Assembly (NCBI GenBank): GCA_002633005.1
Contig: NMRA01000939.1
Coordinates: 27,356 to 91,355 of the forward strand
Direction of reading: 5' to 3'
DNA from: Phoronis australis
Lineage: Eukaryota > Phoronida > Phoronidae
DNA length: 64,000 bases
Part shown: positions 58,468-64,000 of the stretch, piece after piece
How positions within the stretch are numbered: position 1 is the first letter of the stretch
Layout: each line of letters starts with the position of its first letter
Notes under the pieces: generated by a model
Databases searched by the model: none
What the model was told of the DNA's origin: nothing
Seen by the model: only the letters and a program-made list of their open reading frames with translations
Translations under genes and position numbers: made by a program

Positions 58468-61443
58468 GTGTCGGCAACGTTGTTAACCGTATGTCCTGCG
58501 GCATAAGATAATAGTCAGTGAGCAAATTTAATTATAGTGCACAAAAGACCAGTAAAATATTATAAAATAATTGCCTTGCAGTTTATTTCTCAGCGTACGT
58601 GATGTAATGATATACGAATTAAGTAATGAAAACTGTTCAAAAATGGATCCGACAATGCCTACTTATCTGGGCAACTAAGTGCAATGCATTAGCACTAAAG
58701 GCCCTTTCCGGTCTGAGCGGAGCGTCGACGCAAACAGTGCAGTTTACTGGACCGTTCATGCTGGCTTCGATCGAAGTAAACGGTAGGTGATGCAGTCGTC
58801 ATCGAAGTTATCGCAAGGTAGCGCTGCATGCTAAGATTTTTTTCAACGTGACAATTTGGGAACATTTACATGTGCTAATTGACGTTAAACTTATTTTTAA
58901 ATCGATTGGTTATTATTAAAGCAAGATATAAGGAGCTATTAGTGACGGCACTACTAGTATCTCACATTTGCTGGTTCGTTTACCATTTAACTTCTTAGGA
59001 AACATTTAGTGGTTCTGAGGGAAACACTACATTCCACCGTGGAAGTTTCCTCCTTCGCCAGTTTTAAATTGCAATATTTCGTCTTCCTGCCAAAGCGTTA
59101 GTAACGCTTGAAGATTTAGCAAACTTTGCGTGAAGTTGAAAAAATTTGCTCCAATCAAATTTTCGTCATGAGTATCACTTGGTATTGTTCGGTTTCAAGA
59201 CCTGAGTTGCCCGGTAGTTTTTAACATCTTTACGATGGTTAAAATCGGATTCAAGGCCTCTTTAAGAAAAAAGTTTGAATTCAGGTCTTTATTATTCACA
59301 GACACCACGAAGTTAAATGCACCAACTGTTCTATTACAGGATCAAAAATTCGAGTTGTAAACATGTTCATTTAGTGCATTTTAATAACGACACATACATT
59401 AGCCAGCTGAAGTAATGGCGTGTTGTTAGTCATTATTCATATGATCAAGTGGTGATACAGAACATTGAGCCAGCAATTCATTAACTAAGTTCAATTTGTT
59501 TTAAAGTGTATTCACGTGATCGAGTAATTAGGGATAATGTCACATTGATTACTTAGCAAATTTGCATTTTATTGACGTTTTCGTTAATTAAAATGACGAA
59601 AATTGGTCGAATTTGTTACGACTACAGCGCAGTTCAAATAAAGACGTTATCTTATCCGTGTTTACACAGTGTTTACACGCAACGGAGCGCCGCAGGATAC
59701 TGTGTAAACAACAACATAGCATTTTGCAATCGATACTCAATTTATAGTTTGATTTGCCACTTCACCAGCGTTCCGAAAGTGTCCCAAATTCAAAACCACA
59801 GTTCTTTACGAATTCGTTACTACATCTTAGGATCGAAACGCATAAAGTGTTTTTGGCCGTCAAACATTTCATTTAGTCAGCGATAAAAGTTGTGCTACTA
59901 CAAGCTCAGCATTCAATAATCACATCTTTTTTCTTTCTCTCTGTTGTCCCTATCTTTGCTCCACATCATGAAAGGTGAACCTCAGTTATGTTTGTCACTT
60001 GTACGCAGCATCCGACAGTAAAATCTTGTTTTCTGGATGCTCATCCATTTCACACAGCAGTCTTACAGTTTCCAAAGAAAACACGTGCGAACGTCAAATG
60101 ATGTAAATCGATTTTGTTATCTGCGATTAAAAACTTGACTGAACTGAAGTTTTGTAATATATGCAGACAATCGTAAAGATGTGTATTGTGTCAGTTTTAA
60201 AAATAAAATCTTTCAGCACCTCAATTCTTCAAGTCGAGTAGGGCCTAAAAGTGTAAAAATGCCTCAGAGAGCCCGCTAGTTCCTCAGATGTGTAGTGGCC
60301 GGCGTAATCGGATTCACGTTACCACTGTCCCGAACATTAAGTTAGTACAACCATTAGAACTAATTTGAAAAGTCTCGGTAACTTTTTATCGTGACCTAGT
60401 TTTCAGACTTCATCATACCTAGGACCAGAGTATATTACTCTCTGATCATACCTTGGTTATCTCTGGCTTTGGTTTGCTGATTTGTTGTCAACTGGATGCG
60501 TCTTGGTATCTAGTCTCCCCGACTGTTGTCTTTGCTACAACCTACCTGTTGCACATTGAAAATGGTCCGCTGTAGGCCTATGCATGATTTTTTCTAAATC
60601 TAGCCTCAACGTTTATCTCTCATCACCGTATAAACAGTGTGAGTGATGGTCTGTCCAGGTTTGTCGTGCGACTCCAAAACAATTCTTCACGGGCCACTAG
60701 TTATGAATAGATACCAGCGATTACCTAAAACAGATCCGTAAACTTCTAGACGATATCCAGTCATCAACCGTCAGCCAGTTCCGCTGAACAGAAGACTATA
60801 CTTCAGTTTATCATATGCTGTCGTCTGGCACTGCGCTCCTCTAAATCTTCGACGGCTTAATCCGTATAATCCCTCTCGTTCTGACACGGGATTTCATGAT
60901 TGTGAAGCTTACGATGACATTTTTATAACTACATGGGTACCCGTCGAGTGGAGTACAATACGAAATACCCCTTTAAACAGGTTCAAGTGCCTTTCTGAGT
61001 TGGGGAAAGCTTTGTTCACTGCTTTGCTGTAATGGAGCATTTGTGTGTTTATCTAGGAGGAATAGGGTAGTGATAAAAGAAGTATTGGTTAAATAACAAC
61101 CTTTACTCACAATATATGTATTCAGTCAGATCCCGAATGTGTTAGAAGTGAGCTAATGTCAACAGATTACGCGGGCTGTATAGAAACCAGCCCATGATTA
61201 GGCCTGCTTGATTAGTCCATAAAGGCTTGTTATTATAAGTTTGTCAAAAGGCTATAGGGTTATTAACGACGGTATCTTGAGCAAACAAGAAGCTCCCAAC
61301 TCACCAATCGATGCTCCATAATCCTCTATGACTGAAGGATGTTGTGTTACCCAAGAAACACGACTGTTTTCCAATATTTTGTCTAAACACTTTCGTTTAC
61401 TCAACATGGACTGAAGAGTGGGAAACAGTTGATCGAGTGGTCG

Positions 61444-61774
61444 TTTAAAGTTTCATATCGCCTTGTTAGCTGGCTAAAAATGAAAATAGAATTAGTTCTT
61501 TTATTCTTTAAAATCGATGCCACAAAAAGATTCTATTCCCGTTACCAAGAAGAACATCGAAACCAGGAGCGACCTTAAAAACCCTTTAGGATTTATTGGG
61601 GTCTGCTAACCCTAAAATTGCGCATTCGAAGATGGCGCATGTAGGCATTGTCTTTGACTTAGCAAATGAAATGGAATCCTATCACGCTAAAGTATGGTAT
61701 GAAGCCGAATCATGAGAAGTCTAATTAGATTTTCGGTGTAAGCAAGCTAAACAGGGCGAAATGCATCTTTAAAT
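61444..61774. mobile_element. MITE with GCTGGCTAAAAATGAAAAT ends, copy C
   Basis: The left end TTTAAAGTTTCATATCGCCT then TGTTAGCTGGCTAAAAATGA matches the complement of the right end AAGCTAAACAGGGCGAAATG then CATCTTTAAA. The outer TTTAAAG is part of the inverted repeat or target. At 331 bp this is the most compact full-length copy. Confidence 0.75.
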
Positions 61775-63290
61775 CATAGGCGGATTTAGGGGGGGCAGGA
61801 GGCCCGCCCCCCCCCCCCTTGGCTGGCGCAAAAAAATAAAACAGGAAGAGCGTAGGGAAATGTTGAGTTTATTAATTTGCCCCGGTAATCAAAATTATAC
61901 GGATGAAAAAAGATTTGAATGTGTGCAGTTTTAGTGTTTGGGGTGGGGGCTCAGATCCAATTTCAAGTGTCAAATTCGGAACACGGCGCATTCGTAACGG
62001 AACTATGGCTAAGTATAAGCTTTCCCGCGATATCCCAGGCGACCGGCAGTGGCGCTGGGCACTACGACTCCGTTTCCGTCGTCTGCTCCACTGTGCAATG
62101 GAGATTTTTTACTTCATTTTTTAAAGACANGATCTATTATAACCCCCCGAAGGTGAAAATTTGGTGATTACCACCCGGGGCCCCCTCCCAACCCGTGGGA
62201 AATATGAAATTTTAGATGACTTCTCACTGCAATTATTGCATTACAGTTAATTGAAGCTTCCTGTGAAAATGGAGAGTATTTGTGAAATTAGGAAAGGTGG
62301 AAATTATTTGGTTACAGACGCCGGTACAAACCGCTTAGTCAAAGTAAAATTATTTGTATCATGAATATTTTATGAAAACACAAAAACCACTAGCTGACAT
62401 AGCTGACATAGCGGCAAAGGCTATTTTTGAATTAACAATGGACATGGATAAATATACTGATATCAATGCCAAAATGTGATTAAGCATGTTTGACACAAAG
62501 ATATTACCCATTATGTCGAGTGGGTTGTGAGATTTGGAGATTGGATCCTGCAAAAAACATTGAAATCTTGCAGAATAATTATTGCAAACTGCGACTCGGT
62601 CAGCATAAAATAAAATAACAAACACTCAACCCAAATATTTTTCAAATAATTAATTAAATAAAAATCAAGTTCAAGGGGTTTTCTAAGTTGCGCAATGTCG
62701 TAAAACAAGGACTACTTTACGACTTTTTGGCAAACTGTCGAACCCAAATATTGATTTTGCTTGAGTTTTTGTTATTATAGCGCATGACAACAAATTTCAT
62801 GACATTATATTAAACAGAGGAAAATTCATGTACAGATATTAAGTGTGACTTGATTTAAATGTCAAATTTAAATTCGCTAAAGAAGAAACTTAGAGTTTTA
62901 TTGTCTCATAAAATCGCAGGTCTCATAATATCCGTTACTCCTGATGTTCTTGCTGGTAGCGGATATAGAATACAATTACTATCGCGGTAAGGAAATTTAT
63001 TAGCCTGGTTTTTTAAGAGTTAAAGGCTTAAATCGATTTTCGTTTTATCTACCTACACAAGGTTTTTTAAAATTATGTCTTTAATTTTAAACACCCGGAA
63101 ACTTTCAGTCAGAAAAGCTGAATTTTTTACCTCTGAGCATTTTCGTGATGAAATCATTAAGCAACATATTTTATAAGTCACATGTTTTATTTCAAAACGC
63201 TAAATACACGACACCGAATAGTTAGGAGAATAATATATAACTCCAATATTGAAGATAACTTCAAAAACACGCTCCGAAAAGGTAACTGGT

Positions 63291-63432
63291 GCTAATGGTT
63301 TTCCGTTGTTTGTGCTGCCACGGAGTGTGCCAAAGGCACGCTAATGGTTTTCCGTTGTTTGTGCTGCCACAGAGTGGGCCAAAGGCACACTAATGGTTTT
63401 CCGTTGTGACAGAGTGGGCCAAAGGCACGGAG
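63291..63432 (+). repeat. Three copies of a roughly 49-bp unit
   Basis: GCTAATGGTTTTCCGTTGTT then TGTGCTGCCACAGAGTGGGC then CAAAGGCAC occurs three times; the third copy lacks TTGTGCTGCC. Confidence 0.9.
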
Positions 63433-64000
63433 ATTATAACGTGCGAAATAGACTTTGAACAAAGCGTTGGTACTGTAACAGAATTGTGTTCAACTTATTA
63501 AACGTAGAATTATACGGTACATGAAGTTCTTATGAATAGCCGATTTTGTTTCACGTCTAAGACCAAGTACGGTAAAATCTCGTCAATTTCGGTACAAATG
63601 ACGGCAAGAATTGCCCTTTTCATTTTCAGAAGCCTCTAACGCTGTTGCCAATGTCCACATTTTGTCAAAACATTGTGCAGTTTTTTAATAATGTATGCAA
63701 AAAAATAAATCACAGATCTGCTGCCGTTTGAAACGTACAGTTGTGATGCAGTCATTTCGGCTGTAGGCTAATGTTATTGAAAAGAGCGATAGTGGCAGAC
63801 TGCTGTAAATGGATACGGTAATTCACTTGTTTTGCACAAAAAGGTATTCAAGTTTTCCATTTTCCTCAGATCGCTTTGCAACTGCAACAACGACGTCTTG
63901 TGATGTCGGCCTTTTGTAGTGTATTTCGTTGTCATGAACTTCTTGCGCCTTTTTCTCATGTCGATTTTCGCTGTCGATCATTACTCAGTGACACTATGTT

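Larger units (their letters stand above)
58468..64000. other. Right-hand region without a recognised gene
   Basis: Contains the 5' flank of the RING gene, a MITE (61444-61774), a poly-G/C stretch at 61790-61822, an N at 62130, and a three-unit repeat at 63291-63432. The open frames at 59572-59886, 61903-62167 and 62359-62708 have no recognisable domain. Confidence 0.5.

Noticed and set aside
61786-61825. Poly-G/poly-C hairpin as a regulatory structure
   Set aside because: CATAGGCGGATTTAGGGGGG followed by a C run is a common degenerate transposon-end motif, and homopolymer length here may be a sequencing artefact.

Overview
This is animal nuclear DNA: AT-rich, with intron-split genes using GT-AG splice sites, tRNA-derived SINEs, short inverted-repeat DNA transposons and many minisatellites. 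Introns of about 0.3-4 kb and invertebrate-like versions of conserved genes point to an invertebrate metazoan. I cannot name the species from the sequence alone.

Layout. 687-5120 (+): the last six coding exons of a large BIRC6/UBE2O-type ubiquitin-conjugating protein whose 5' part lies outside the window. 5121-10542: intergenic, mostly repeats. 10543-23238 (+): a complete ten-exon DRG1 GTPase gene (365 aa). 25987-36627 (-): a complete eleven-exon COP9 signalosome subunit 1 gene (GPS1/CSN1, 468 aa), convergent with DRG1. 36628-43687: transposon remnants and a 53-bp minisatellite. 43688-45731 (+): a three-exon NUDT1/MTH1 nudix hydrolase gene (172 aa). 48706-58467 (-): a RING / TRAF-zinc-finger / coiled-coil E3-ligase-like locus with a recent tandem duplication of about 1.57 kb, followed by exons for a CHORD-like zinc-binding module. 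58468-64000: no gene recognised, only repeats.

The recognised genes are housekeeping genes of ubiquitin/NEDD8 control (BIRC6-like E2, CSN1, RING protein), translation-linked GTPase function (DRG1) and nucleotide-pool sanitation (NUDT1). Nothing suggests that they act as a cluster.

The most interesting observation is in the minus-strand locus at 48.7-58.5 kb. The CHORD-like zinc finger is split between an exon at 54632-54858 and a terminal exon at 48706-48879. In the long gap between them lie six tiny AG/GT-bounded segments of 3, 3, 12, 6, 3 and 3 nt. All keep the reading frame, and joined in order they supply a plausible linker that ends in Gly-Gly just before the second half of the finger. 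The exon phases also allow the RING/TRAF/coiled-coil exons to splice in frame into this module. Other notable items are a single N exactly at the tandem-duplication junction, two copies of a 0.5-kb transposon with perfect 6-bp target duplications, a fossil duplicate of a UBC exon, and an unusually homogeneous 21-bp minisatellite carrying CACGTG and CCAAT in every unit.
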